Shown in pieces: positions 48,115 to 56,902 of a DNA stretch of 64,000 nt (the stretch's first letter is position 1; every line of letters starts with the position of its first letter). Made by a program: the position numbers and the translations under genes. The notes beneath the pieces were generated by a model that was not told the origin of the DNA, made no database searches, and was given only the letters and a program-made list of their open reading frames with translations. This DNA comes from Candidatus Pelagibacter sp. (lineage in GTDB: Bacteria > Pseudomonadota > Alphaproteobacteria > Pelagibacterales > Pelagibacteraceae): assembly GCA_028225715.1 (NCBI GenBank), contig JAOIXS010000001.1:62001-126000 (forward strand). Direction: 5' to 3'.

Positions 48115-49512
48115 ATGAATAAAGAAAATAAACTAATTCCTGGGTTACCCTCAGGATTTGAAGATCGATGGGGCAAGAAATTAACTCTCAAGAAAAAGTT
48201 AATTAATATTATTGAAACTAATTTTATAAAATTTGGTTTTGCTGCTCTTGAAACTCCATCATTTGAAACTTCAGAAAATATTGGATCATTTCTTGCAGAT
48301 GATGATAGCAATCCTATGTCTGATGTATTTTCATTTAAAGATGGTGAAAAAAATATTACTCTTAGATATGATTTATCAAGTCCATTAGCTAGATTTGTTG
48401 CTCAAAACAATCAAGAATTACCCTTACCTTATAAAAGATATCAAATGGGTGATGTATGGAGAAACGAAAAAGCAGGTAATGCTCGTTATAGAAGCTTTTT
48501 ACAATGTGATGCTGATATAGTTGGTAACGTTAACCCAGCCCAAGCTAATGCTGAACTTTGTAATTTAATTGCAAGCACTCTTCTTGCCTGCGGTTTAAAA
48601 AAAGATCAGTTTGTTGTCAACATTAGTAATAGAAAAATTGTTCAAGGTTTAATTGAAGACCTTAAAATATCTGAAGATAAAAAGATAAAGGTTATGAGAG
48701 CAATAGACAAGTTAGATAAGCCTGGCTTTGGTTTAAGAGGAGTTGAAGATTTATTAAAAAAAGAAAGAGTAGACACAAGTGGAGCGGTTACAAAGGGTGC
48801 TGACTTAACAGATGATCAAGCTTTACAAATAATCAACTTCTTAAAAGTAAAAAATTTAAAAGAATTAAAAGAAAATTTAAAAAACCCTATATCTCAAGAA
48901 GGAATTAAAGAATTAGAAGAATTGTTAGAAATAGCAAGTTATGGAGATTATTTAGATCAAATAAAGACAAACTTTACAATTGTTAGAGGTCTTGCTTATT
49001 ATGATGGGTTTTGTGTTGAAACAAATTTAAATTTTAAAGCAACAAATAATAAAGGTAAAGAAGTTGATATAGGAAGTATTTGTTCAGGTGGACAATATAA
49101 TAAATTAATTTCAAGATTTAAAGGAGTTGATATACCTGGAACTGGAATGAGTATTGGCGTTGACCGATTATTATTTGCAATGATGCAACTTGATCAAATT
49201 GAAGTTGATGAGAAAAAACCAGTCATTATTTGTGTAATGGATGAAAAGTATTTAAAAAATTATTATGAGATTTTAAAAGTTTTACGAGACAATAATATTA
49301 ACTCTGAAATATTTTTAGACAGCAAGAAAAATCTAGGCAAACAATTAACGTATGCTAATAAAAAACAATGCCCAATAGCTGTTATTTGTGGTGAAAATGA
49401 ATTTAAAGATAATACGATTACTTTAAAAAACCTTTTAGGAGTTAAAGGTGAAAACAATCAAGTAACGTTCCCAAAAGAAAATTTAATTAATGAAATCAAA
49501 AAACTTATCTGA
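48115..49512 (+). CDS. hisS: Histidyl-tRNA synthetase (divergent alphaproteobacterial type)
   Basis: Charges tRNA-His. The 465-aa class II enzyme has FSFKDGEKNITLRYDLSSPLAR (motif 2 region, about 75-98), YQMGDVWRNEKAGNARYR, and the HisA motif as VRGLAYYDGFCVE, which differs from the common RGLDYYTG form. Motif 3 is GTGMSIGVDRLL. The ATG at 48115 leaves only 5 nt after tRNA-His, with no room for a ribosome-binding site outside the tRNA. It overlaps hisZ by 23 nt. Confidence 0.95.
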   Translation: MNKENKLIPGLPSGFEDRWGKKLTLKKKLINIIETNFIKFGFAALETPSFETSENIGSFLADDDSNPMSDVFSFKDGEKNITLRYDLSSPLARFVAQNNQELPLPYKRYQMGDVWRNEKAGNARYRSFLQCDADIVGNVNPAQANAELCNLIASTLLACGLKKDQFVVNISNRKIVQGLIEDLKISEDKKIKVMRAIDKLDKPGFGLRGVEDLLKKERVDTSGAVTKGADLTDDQALQIINFLKVKNLKELKENLKNPISQEGIKELEELLEIASYGDYLDQIKTNFTIVRGLAYYDGFCVETNLNFKATNNKGKEVDIGSICSGGQYNKLISRFKGVDIPGTGMSIGVDRLLFAMMQLDQIEVDEKKPVIICVMDEKYLKNYYEILKVLRDNNINSEIFLDSKKNLGKQLTYANKKQCPIAVICGENEFKDNTITLKNLLGVKGENNQVTFPKENLINEIKKLI

Positions 49513-50542
49513 AAAAATCCTTAGGTCGGTTAAATCTAAAGGGTTTAAATATATTGATTTACCTTCAGTAATTGAAGCTAATCATATAGTTCAACGATCT
49601 GGGGAGAATTTTAGAAAGTTTATTTTTTCATTTACTGATCAAAATGGTAGTGAGCTTTGCCTAAGACCAGATCTCACAATAGCATCATGTTTAAGGTACC
49701 TAGAAAATAATCTTAAAGGAAAAGAGAAAATATTTTATAGTGGTCAGGCTTATAGAAAATCAAATAATAAGAGAGATTCTATCATTAGAGATCAAGTTGG
49801 CTTTGAGATCATTGGTTCTAAAGATGAAAAAAAAGATGATAAAGAAATTATTAATACAGCCTTAAAATCTCTATCTAATTTACAATATTCATCAGGAACT
49901 TTAAAAATTGGTAACGTTGAGATTTTCAATTTATTAATTTCAAAACTAGATATCCCAAAAAGATGGAAGTTAAGGCTTTCAAGACACTTTTGGAGAGAAG
50001 AATACTTCAATGATTTATTAAAAAGATTGGAGACAAACTCCGATGTAGACCCAACAATTGTTGAGGTTGATAAAAAGAGATATCAAAAAATGATAAAAGA
50101 TAAACAACAAACAGTGGTTGCTGGACGATCAGTTGAAGAAATTTTAAAGAGATTTGATAATAAGATTAAAGATCCTAGAAGGGCCAGTAGAGGTAAAAAC
50201 GTCTCAAAAATTATTAAAGAGTTTTTAAAGATTAACTGTCCAATAGGACAAGCAGCTGAAAAACTTAATATTTTTTTTAAAAAAAATAAAATCAACTTAG
50301 TCGTAGATCAAAAATATTTCCCTACTTCATTAAACAAAATTCAAAAATTAAATGTTGAGTTTTCAGCATCTTTTGGGCGTCAATTAGAATATTATACAGG
50401 CATGGTATTTAAAATTGATATTAAATCTAAATCTAAAAATATTAACGTAATCAACGGTGGGCGATACGACAAACTGATTTCAGACCTTGGATCTAAAAAA
50501 CAAGTTCCAGCAGTAGGAGCTGCTTTAAATTTAAAATACTAA
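49490..50542 (+). CDS. hisZ: ATP phosphoribosyltransferase regulatory subunit
   Basis: HisZ is a HisRS paralogue lacking aminoacylation activity that allosterically controls short-form HisG. The 350-aa protein keeps the class II core, for example SELCLRPDLTIASCLRYL and FYSGQAYRK, ending with NVINGGRYDKLISDLG and AVGAALNLKY. It lacks the anticodon-binding domain of hisS. It starts inside the end of hisS and overlaps hisG by 1 nt. Confidence 0.93.
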   Translation: MKSKNLSEKILRSVKSKGFKYIDLPSVIEANHIVQRSGENFRKFIFSFTDQNGSELCLRPDLTIASCLRYLENNLKGKEKIFYSGQAYRKSNNKRDSIIRDQVGFEIIGSKDEKKDDKEIINTALKSLSNLQYSSGTLKIGNVEIFNLLISKLDIPKRWKLRLSRHFWREEYFNDLLKRLETNSDVDPTIVEVDKKRYQKMIKDKQQTVVAGRSVEEILKRFDNKIKDPRRASRGKNVSKIIKEFLKINCPIGQAAEKLNIFFKKNKINLVVDQKYFPTSLNKIQKLNVEFSASFGRQLEYYTGMVFKIDIKSKSKNINVINGGRYDKLISDLGSKKQVPAVGAALNLKY

Positions 50543-51231
50543 TGACAAAAAATATTATTAATATCGGAATTCCAAGCAAAGGTCGTCTTAGAAAAGATAT
50601 TTTAAAGATATTTAAAAAAAATAAATTTAATTTAGTTTCAGAAAGAGGTGAAAGAGATTTATTAGGATCTATTAAAAACTTAAATAATGTTAAAGTGTTA
50701 TATCTTCATGCAAGGGAGATAGTTGAAAGACTTGGAGATGGCTCTTTAGATCTTGGCTTTTCTGGGTATGATTTATTAAAGGAGAGTGAATTTAATATTC
50801 AAAAGAAGATAAGTGTTGTTAAGAATTATGGTTTTGGTAAAGCAACATTGGTTGTTGCTATTCCAGACCCTTGGATTGATGTTCAAACAGTTGCTGATTT
50901 AGAAGAAATTGCTTTTGAATTTAAAGATAAAAAGAAAAAAAGATTAAGAGTGGCAACAAAATATCCTAATTTAACAAGAGAGTTTTTGTTTTCAAAAGGA
51001 GTTACGCAATTTAAATTAGTTAGTAGTTTAGGTGCAACTGAAGCTTACCCTTTTACTGGGTCATCTGAAATTATAACTGATATTACTTCATCTGGTGAAA
51101 CTCTAAGAGCGAATAACCTTAGAATTCTCAAAGATGGTGAAATTTTAAAGTCAGAAGCTTGTATGATGGCTTCAAAATCTTCTTTAAAAAGTAGTCTGGT
51201 TAAAAAATTAGTTAAGCTACTTTCTAAGTAA
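50542..51231 (+). CDS. hisG: ATP phosphoribosyltransferase, short form
   Basis: First step of histidine synthesis, joining ATP and PRPP. At 229 aa it is the short form without the C-terminal regulatory domain, consistent with hisZ immediately before it. The GIPSKGRL opening and the PRPP-binding block TDITSSGETLRANNL are clear. Its last 15 nt overlap a convergent small gene. Confidence 0.95.
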   Translation: MTKNIINIGIPSKGRLRKDILKIFKKNKFNLVSERGERDLLGSIKNLNNVKVLYLHAREIVERLGDGSLDLGFSGYDLLKESEFNIQKKISVVKNYGFGKATLVVAIPDPWIDVQTVADLEEIAFEFKDKKKKRLRVATKYPNLTREFLFSKGVTQFKLVSSLGATEAYPFTGSSEIITDITSSGETLRANNLRILKDGEILKSEACMMASKSSLKSSLVKKLVKLLSK

Positions 51232-51348
51232 AGTATCTTTTACGTAAATTAAAATAATCCTAATAATATCAAGGTTTCTAAGTACCGCATAAGCTGCAAC
51301 AATAGCTCCAATAATAAGTAGTATTTTTAGTATTAAGATTAATTCCAT
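51217..51348 (-). CDS. Small membrane protein (43 aa), last gene of the minus-strand operon
   Basis: Frame beginning MELILILKILLIIGAIVAAY, with one hydrophobic helix (2-22) followed by a basic tail ending DTLLRK. Its ATG overlaps the stop of the 58-aa gene in front as TAATG, which supports coupled translation. It overlaps the end of hisG by 15 nt in convergent orientation. The family is unknown. Confidence 0.55.
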   Translation of the reverse strand: MELILILKILLIIGAIVAAYAVLRNLDIIRIILIYVKDTLLRK

Positions 51349-51524
51349 TATTTTATTTTTTTATTCTTCATTTCTAACCACTCTTGATACCTAAGTGAAC
51401 CTCTAAATGCATCGGTACGACCTTTCCAATACATCTTATTATCTCCTTTAGATCTCTTAAAATAACCCATCATTTGCTTCATTGTAAGGCCATTATTTTT
51501 TGGTTCTACTGATTTTTTTTTCAT
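51348..51524 (-). CDS. Small basic protein (58 aa)
   Basis: Frame beginning MKKKSVEPKNNGLTMKQMMG and containing the aromatic/basic core YWKGRTDAFRGSLRYQEWL before a lysine-rich end. Conserved-looking Trp, Gly and Arg spacing suggests a folded protein rather than random sequence. Its stop overlaps the next start (TAATG). No family was recognised; nucleic-acid binding is only a guess from charge. Confidence 0.6.
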   Translation of the reverse strand: MKKKSVEPKNNGLTMKQMMGYFKRSKGDNKMYWKGRTDAFRGSLRYQEWLEMKNKKIK

Positions 51525-51583
51525 AATTATTTATAATTAATCTTCATATTTAAATGAACTTTTAAATATAACCAGTTTATCCA

Positions 51584-51718
51584 TTATTTTATCACGCTTG
51601 TTTGTTTTTTTCGATTATAAGTTTTTTTATTAGGTACAACTTTTTGTTGATATAGTTTTTGTTGTAGGCTTTTTGCTAAAAAATTTTTCTTCTTTAATTT
51701 TTTTTTCAATTTTTGCAC
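51584..51718 (-). CDS. Small lysine-rich protein (44 aa, GTG start)
   Basis: Begins with GTG 4 nt after the stop of the 124-aa exported gene. The product is very basic (QKLKKKLKKKNFLAKSLQQ, then RKK near the end). Its stop overlaps an ATG for a 15-codon frame (51537-51584, MDKLVIFKSSFKYED), which may be a further micro-gene or chance. Low-complexity A-rich DNA makes the call tentative. Confidence 0.4.
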   Translation of the reverse strand: MQKLKKKLKKKNFLAKSLQQKLYQQKVVPNKKTYNRKKQTSVIK

Positions 51719-51722
51719 AGTA

Positions 51723-52097
51723 TTATTCTATATAGCTGGATTCTGCATCACAAGTATAATGCTCTAAGAACTTTTTATTTTTATAATCATATTTTGACAT
51801 TGTCATAGTGGGCTTTGTATCTCCTGCAAATATAATCATTTGAAAACCTAATTCATAATCTGCAAATCTTGCAGTTACTTGGTTTTCACCAATATCTAAC
51901 TTATTAGCTTCAATCATTACAAATTCATTTTTTTCTTTATCAAAATACTGAAGACCCACAGCTTCTAGGGTAAATTTTAATGGTTCATATTTTTTACCAT
52001 AAATTGACTTCATATTAAGACATGAAATTTTTAAGCCTTGATCAGCGTTAGAAATTTTTGGCAACAAAATTAAAATAAGTAATAAGATTCGAAACAT
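51723..52097 (-). CDS. Small exported protein of unknown function (124 aa)
   Basis: An N-terminal signal peptide (FRILLLILILLPKISNA, cleavage about residue 18) precedes a soluble beta-rich domain with two cysteines (Cys25 region and Cys116 in HYTCDAES) that could form a disulfide. Its ATG lies directly after the stop of the 187-aa gene, so the two are neighbours in the operon. No family was recognised. Confidence 0.7.
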   Translation of the reverse strand: MFRILLLILILLPKISNADQGLKISCLNMKSIYGKKYEPLKFTLEAVGLQYFDKEKNEFVMIEANKLDIGENQVTARFADYELGFQMIIFAGDTKPTMTMSKYDYKNKKFLEHYTCDAESSYIE

Positions 52098-52661
52098 TTA
52101 ACTATCTAAATCGTTGATTGTTTTACAAAGTTTGCTTGCTTCTAATACTGATGGAACGAGTTTATCTAATTTCCAGTTATTTGTAGTAATATCAAAATAT
52201 TTTGCAGCTTTAAAATCAATACCATCTACTATTTCAATTTCGTACTTTTGAAATTCATCATAAAACTTTTTGAGAAACTTAATATATTCCTTGATAGGAT
52301 AAGAACCTAAGCTAAGATGAACTCGGTAGCCCATTAAAAAGGGAGCTATATCTTGAACTGATGCTGTTATATCCACACCATTTAACTTAATTGGAATATT
52401 CTTATTTAATAATTGTTTAAAGTCTCCAGGTTTCTCATAAGTATAAACGGTAAATGTATTGTATATCTTTTCACAATTATCTCTCGCTGTTATCCAAAAG
52501 TTAAGATTATCACCATGAGTCTGCTCCCCGCTCACACGAGCAAAAGATAATGTTCTAAATTTATCTATAGTCCACTCTTCTTCAGCTGCAAGTTTATTAG
52601 TTAAAGATAGTATAAAAAATGAACTAATGATTAATGAAATAAAAATTATAAAAAATCTCAT
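52098..52661 (-). CDS. Exported protein of unknown function (187 aa)
   Basis: A signal peptide (RFFIIFISLIISSFFILSL, cleavage near the AAEE at about 25-28) is followed by a mixed alpha/beta periplasmic domain with two cysteines (in RDNCEKIY and SKLCKTIN). It overlaps the 95-aa gene by 4 nt (ATGA). No family or catalytic motif was recognised. With the next gene it gives the operon a periplasmic arm. Confidence 0.7.
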   Translation of the reverse strand: MRFFIIFISLIISSFFILSLTNKLAAEEEWTIDKFRTLSFARVSGEQTHGDNLNFWITARDNCEKIYNTFTVYTYEKPGDFKQLLNKNIPIKLNGVDITASVQDIAPFLMGYRVHLSLGSYPIKEYIKFLKKFYDEFQKYEIEIVDGIDFKAAKYFDITTNNWKLDKLVPSVLEASKLCKTINDLDS

Positions 52662-52945
52662 CGTTTTTTAAAATTTGAAAAATTAATAATGTTGTTTTCT
52701 TTGTTATTTTTTATCAATTTGTAGTTAATAATTTTATTTGGTGTTTTATTTAAGGCCCTTGCAAGGCTACATTTTGAATATATATCTTTTGCAGTATTTA
52801 AAAATTGAGGTGAAAGAGGATCATCATAACCATAAGTTACACTGTTTAAAATAGCATATATAGTTGAGGTTGCTTGATTATATTCAGCATCATTAAATTT
52901 TTTTGACATATTTGTTAATAAGATATTGAGATTATTTTTTTTCAT
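52658..52945 (-). CDS. Hypothetical protein (95 aa)
   Basis: A cytoplasmic-looking 95-aa protein, mostly helical in the first 65 residues (FNDAEYNQATSTIYAILNSV) with a basic Asn/Lys-rich end. No signal peptide. It overlaps the 74-aa gene in front by 14 nt and the 187-aa gene behind by 4 nt. The family is not recognised. Confidence 0.6.
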   Translation of the reverse strand: MKKNNLNILLTNMSKKFNDAEYNQATSTIYAILNSVTYGYDDPLSPQFLNTAKDIYSKCSLARALNKTPNKIINYKLIKNNKENNIINFSNFKKR

Positions 52946-53156
52946 TTATGTTTTTTACTAGTTTTAAATAGGGTTTTCTTATTCGACTAAGAATAAGAGT
53001 GCCACTTTCAAAAGAGAAAGTGATAGAAATTTTAACCTCATATTTATCATCTGTGTCTTTTTTAAATTTTTTAATAACATTATTAAGATCTTTTAACTGA
53101 ATACTTTTATCCAGTTCGATGCTTAAACTTTTTATTTTATGATTAATTTTTTTCAT
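52932..53156 (-). CDS. Hypothetical protein (74 aa)
   Basis: A 74-aa basic protein with a helical first half and two predicted strands (YEVKISITFSFESGTLILSR). It overlaps the genes on each side by 14 nt. Function unknown. Confidence 0.6.
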   Translation of the reverse strand: MKKINHKIKSLSIELDKSIQLKDLNNVIKKFKKDTDDKYEVKISITFSFESGTLILSRIRKPYLKLVKNINEKK

Positions 53157-53427
53157 CGTTTACATTATTTTCAATTTCTCTAAGTTCTGTAATGTCATTC
53201 ATGCTATTGGCTAAAATATCTTTTAGAGTTTCAGTAGATCGATTAACTAAAATGCCAGAATGAAACGTGAATCGAGTATATGGTTTATTGTTAGTGCGTA
53301 TCATTAAGACAGTTTGCTCTTTGTCTTTTTTTCTCAACCTAATATAAATGCACCATTTACAGGAATGATTTGGGTTTTGCTTTTCAAATTCAATTTCGAC
53401 ATCATCAACTGTTAGTACTTTGGTCAT
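53143..53427 (-). CDS. Hypothetical protein (94 aa) with CxxC motif
   Basis: A 94-aa protein with HSCKWCIYIRLRKK near residue 20-33; the CxxC pair could bind metal or act in redox chemistry. A strand-rich segment follows (TVLMIRTNNKPYTRFTFHS). Its ATG overlaps the stop of the zinc-ribbon gene by 1 nt. No family was recognised. Confidence 0.6.
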   Translation of the reverse strand: MTKVLTVDDVEIEFEKQNPNHSCKWCIYIRLRKKDKEQTVLMIRTNNKPYTRFTFHSGILVNRSTETLKDILANSMNDITELREIENNVNDEKN

Positions 53428-53621
53428 TATTGTAATGTAACTCCTTCTGGTTCATAAATTTCTTTAGAGTATTTTGGTGAGCAGAATGTGCACTCTTCAG
53501 TAACTTGCTTACCCAAGTGATATTTACCTATTTGTGCAATAGGAATAATTACTTTTACTTTTTTTGTACCTCCACAAACTGGACAATCAGAAGTATTCTT
53601 ATTTTGGATCGATTTCTTCAT
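53427..53621 (-). CDS. Zinc-ribbon protein (64 aa)
   Basis: Two CxxC pairs, CPVCGG (13-18) and CTFC (44-47), make a zinc-ribbon/rubredoxin-like knuckle, resembling the cysteine-rich turns of DnaJ-type zinc fingers. It probably binds a protein or nucleic acid partner. It overlaps the membrane-protein gene in front by 23 nt. Confidence 0.7.
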   Translation of the reverse strand: MKKSIQNKNTSDCPVCGGTKKVKVIIPIAQIGKYHLGKQVTEECTFCSPKYSKEIYEPEGVTLQ

Positions 53622-53910
53622 TGATCCTTTCTTTAAATGATTGATGCTTGGTTAAAATGGTATGAGTTAAAAGTAAGACCAATATTCCAATGATAAACAA
53701 TCCACCTCTTATTAACTGGTAATTGTTTAAGAAAAGGCCAATAGCTAGGAATAAACAGCCCCCTAGGCTAAATGACCAAACAAAATGCATAGCATGTCTC
53801 GGAATTTTTCCATATTTTCCTAGAGTATAGAAAACCAACATTCCATACAAAAGCGTTGTTGCTTTCATCATTGTAAAGATAAAACTTAATGTGAATGGAG
53901 TGATAATCAA
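53599..53910 (-). CDS. Small membrane protein (103 aa, about three helices)
   Basis: Three hydrophobic segments are visible (about 5-28, 42-62 and 70-88), with a charged C-terminal tail. No transporter motif. It overlaps the HerA gene by 4 nt (ATGA), so it is translated with HerA and could place the helicase complex at the membrane; that role is inferred from position only. Confidence 0.65.
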   Translation of the reverse strand: MIITPFTLSFIFTMMKATTLLYGMLVFYTLGKYGKIPRHAMHFVWSFSLGGCLFLAIGLFLNNYQLIRGGLFIIGILVLLLTHTILTKHQSFKERINEEIDPK

Positions 53911-55589
53911 TTTGCTCTCCTTTTATCTATTGAAGAGATGTTTGAGAAATCTTTTGCAAACTTTTTTCTTTGTTTAACTGAATCTTTTTCATCCCAATTT
54001 TCAACTGCTGTAATGAAGTTTTCATTACCAATATCATCATTGATTAATTCAGCATCAAATTTTATTTGTACAGGTAATGAGAAATTAACAACTTGACCAC
54101 TAATTATACCTTGGCCATTAGCAAGATTTGGTAATTGTTTAGAATCATCTACACTTAAAGTTTCAGAATCTCTGGTAGTTGCTCTTTGATCTTTTTGATT
54201 AACCATTCTAAAGATAATTTGACTATTACATTGTGAGGCAATGGTTTCATCTAACCTTGAAGGTCTTTGTGATATAATCATTACGCCAGTTCCAAATTTT
54301 CTTCCTTCAGTAATAACTTTTCTTATAGTTTCTACTGATGGAATATTGTCTTTATTTTCCGATCTAGATGGAATGAAGTTATGAGCTTCTTCAATTATAG
54401 TTAAGAAAGGTGGAATTTCTTCCTCTACTTCTTGTCTATGTTTAAATAAGTTTTCTAATAAAATAGAAACGATAGCGCTAGCTGGTAGGTTTTCATAACC
54501 TTTAAGGTATAGAATACTTAATTGGCCTTTTGCTATAATTTTTTCAGGTTCTGTTGCAGGATCAGGCAACTCTTCAAATTTTAGATTACTCATTTTTTGT
54601 CTGTGTCTAAAATTTGTTTGTTCCATATTTTTTAATTTTTTAGCAACTTGACCTAAACTTCTTGCAGCCACATACATTGAAGCAGGTCTAATATTTTTAA
54701 AAGCAGTTGAAGATTCTGAAGCGTACTCTCTTGCTTTATAGGCAAGTATTTCGATGTATTTTAATAGACTGCCACCCTCGTATTTTACCTTTTCCAATAG
54801 AGAGCTTAGGAAATCTTTTTGGGGATCTGTTAATGAATTTCCAAGCTTTTCTATTAGAGTATAGATAATTTCTTTATCTTCAGAACTAACTGAAAGATTA
54901 GGGTAGAATAATTTAACTTCGTTATTGGGATATAATTTTTTTTGTTTTTGAATGAAACCTAAATAATCACCATGGATATCAAGAACAACCATTGGATATT
55001 GCTTTTTTAAAAGCTCATCCATTATTCTTCTAACCATTACCGTTTTTCCAGAACCAGACATGCCAAAGATAGATACATGACGAGATACTAAATTATCCGC
55101 ATCAATCCTTATTTTTACAGCGTCTCTAGCCAATAAACTTCCGATAAATAAAGGGTGTTTTGAACCTAAATCTGAGATTAATAAGGCCTCAACATCTTCA
55201 CTAGATGGGTAACTTACAGTAGCTGCAGGTCTTACGGGGTAGTTAAGAGGTAATAATTTTAGGTTATCTTTAAATGTAAAACCAAGAATGATGACTTTGC
55301 ATATAAGCTCATCTCTTGTCATGGGTAAAATAGTGTCTCTAATGTCTATATTTTCATTAGTTAGTTCTTGAGCAGCTTCAGTTGGGAAGAATGCATTTGA
55401 ACTTTCTATAGAAGATATTTTTCCCCAAACAGTAACTGGAATAACATTTCCTTCACTTGATGGAATTTTAGATTCTGTAGTGATGATATCACCCTTTTTA
55501 GCTTTATAGTTTTTTAAGCTAAAGTAGAAGTGATCTATATTAGTTTCACCTAGAACGGTACCGATTGATTGCCATTTTTTTGTATCCAT
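53907..55589 (-). CDS. herA: HerA-type hexameric DNA translocase/helicase
   Basis: A 560-aa FtsK/HerA-clade ATPase. An N-terminal HAS-barrel-like beta region (about 7-115) is followed by Walker A GMSGSGKT (176-183), LDIHGDY (203-209), Walker B FLTIIEEAHNF (395-405) and the arginine-bearing SQRPSRLDETIASQC segment (440-454). HerA proteins pump DNA for NurA nuclease in end resection and also occur in bacterial antiphage systems. It overlaps the NurA stop by 1 nt, the classical partner arrangement. Confidence 0.88.
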   Translation of the reverse strand: MDTKKWQSIGTVLGETNIDHFYFSLKNYKAKKGDIITTESKIPSSEGNVIPVTVWGKISSIESSNAFFPTEAAQELTNENIDIRDTILPMTRDELICKVIILGFTFKDNLKLLPLNYPVRPAATVSYPSSEDVEALLISDLGSKHPLFIGSLLARDAVKIRIDADNLVSRHVSIFGMSGSGKTVMVRRIMDELLKKQYPMVVLDIHGDYLGFIQKQKKLYPNNEVKLFYPNLSVSSEDKEIIYTLIEKLGNSLTDPQKDFLSSLLEKVKYEGGSLLKYIEILAYKAREYASESSTAFKNIRPASMYVAARSLGQVAKKLKNMEQTNFRHRQKMSNLKFEELPDPATEPEKIIAKGQLSILYLKGYENLPASAIVSILLENLFKHRQEVEEEIPPFLTIIEEAHNFIPSRSENKDNIPSVETIRKVITEGRKFGTGVMIISQRPSRLDETIASQCNSQIIFRMVNQKDQRATTRDSETLSVDDSKQLPNLANGQGIISGQVVNFSLPVQIKFDAELINDDIGNENFITAVENWDEKDSVKQRKKFAKDFSNISSIDKRRAN

Positions 55590-56902
55590 TATCTTGCCAT
55601 ACCTCCTAAGGGTCTATTTCTCCAAGATCTAACTTTTCGTGAAAGAATTTTTACAGCTAGACTGATTGTATTTTGATCTTTACTTTTGATCGCTTGTTTT
55701 AATAAGTGAGTTGCGTAATATCTTCTTGAGGCCTTACTCATCCAATTAGGAATTTTTGCAAACTTATCTACAATATTTAAACCAACAGGAAAACCATAGT
55801 TAGGTAATAATCTTGCAGTTGCTAAAATATATTCAAAATCTTTTTGAAAATCTGTTGGAGATTTAAGAGATTCAATTCTTATAGGAGATGAATGATCAGT
55901 TGTTTTTATATAACCAATATACACACTAGGAAAAGATTCCATTTTATCTTCCCAAGCAGAACCAGAGGTTACACTAAAGCCTTTAATTTGTTTTTTAACT
56001 TCTAATGGTTTTAAGGCCTGACCATTTTTTAATATTATCTCAAGTAAATGCGAGTCTGTTATTTTATATTTTTTAATAGTGGATAGAGTATTTCTAAAGT
56101 CTTTATCTGAAATGATACCTTTAGATTTATAAGTGTATAAAAGATTTTTTATATAAGGAGCTGAATTTGAAGTTTCAACAATACCATAAACTGGAAACTT
56201 ACTTTGTTTGATATATTTAAGAGCTTCAAGATAAACATTTATGAAATGTCTAGCTTCTGCGTTTAATTTATTTTTATTATAGAAGGGCAGCATGTTCTCT
56301 ACTGCAAATTTTGTAAATGTTGGAAAGCCCATTACGGTAAAAGGCATTACAGTTGCCTCAATAGGACCGTGTAAGAAACAATAATCAAATTTTCTATTAA
56401 GTAATATGTGCTTAACGATAGTTACAGCTTCAAAAATTATTCTTGCACCATCTTTTTTCTTATTAAGCATTTGATCTTCATCGAAATCGTCGTCTGATAA
56501 ATCATAAAGTTCGTTCTTTGGGTCGTATAGATCACCAAGGAAGACCATACTCTCTTCAAAGAACTCTCTATGTTTGTCTTCAGCATCTGGTTTAACGATA
56601 TAGCTACCAGCTCTAATACTTAAAGGAGCACTACTGATGATGGATGTTCTATCAACACCTCCATCGATAAAACATGAAGTTTTACAACGGTTTTTTAACC
56701 AAAAGTCATTCCCTTTATAATCAAGATCTACAACTAAGTTAGCATCATCAATTATTTTTTGGATAGTTAAGGCCACTTGAGCCGTTACATCTAGAAAATT
56801 GTTTTGAACTTTAGGAGAAGCGGTAACAGCACTCTTCACAAATTTGATAAACAAAGATGAGTTAGCTTTTATTTTATTTTTAATATCTATTTCATCACTC
56901 AT
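55589..56902 (-). CDS. nurA: NurA-domain nuclease
   Basis: A 437-aa NurA-family protein. The first catalytic aspartate is Asp80 in CFIDGGVDRTS, matching the family's D-G-[GS] motif. The position where other NurA proteins usually have the second aspartate reads CFLHGPIEA, with His178 in its place. The VYGIVETSNSAPYIK block also fits NurA. HerA-NurA processes DNA ends with 5' to 3' resection. It overlaps the 113-aa gene by 4 nt. Confidence 0.8.
   Translation of the reverse strand: MSDEIDIKNKIKANSSLFIKFVKSAVTASPKVQNNFLDVTAQVALTIQKIIDDANLVVDLDYKGNDFWLKNRCKTSCFIDGGVDRTSIISSAPLSIRAGSYIVKPDAEDKHREFFEESMVFLGDLYDPKNELYDLSDDDFDEDQMLNKKKDGARIIFEAVTIVKHILLNRKFDYCFLHGPIEATVMPFTVMGFPTFTKFAVENMLPFYNKNKLNAEARHFINVYLEALKYIKQSKFPVYGIVETSNSAPYIKNLLYTYKSKGIISDKDFRNTLSTIKKYKITDSHLLEIILKNGQALKPLEVKKQIKGFSVTSGSAWEDKMESFPSVYIGYIKTTDHSSPIRIESLKSPTDFQKDFEYILATARLLPNYGFPVGLNIVDKFAKIPNWMSKASRRYYATHLLKQAIKSKDQNTISLAVKILSRKVRSWRNRPLGGMAR

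Noticed and set aside
47982..48311. 109-codon minus-strand frame across tRNA-His and the hisS start
   Set aside because: It is antisense to a clear tRNA and to conserved hisS codons, and its protein resembles nothing; it is a shadow of the real genes.
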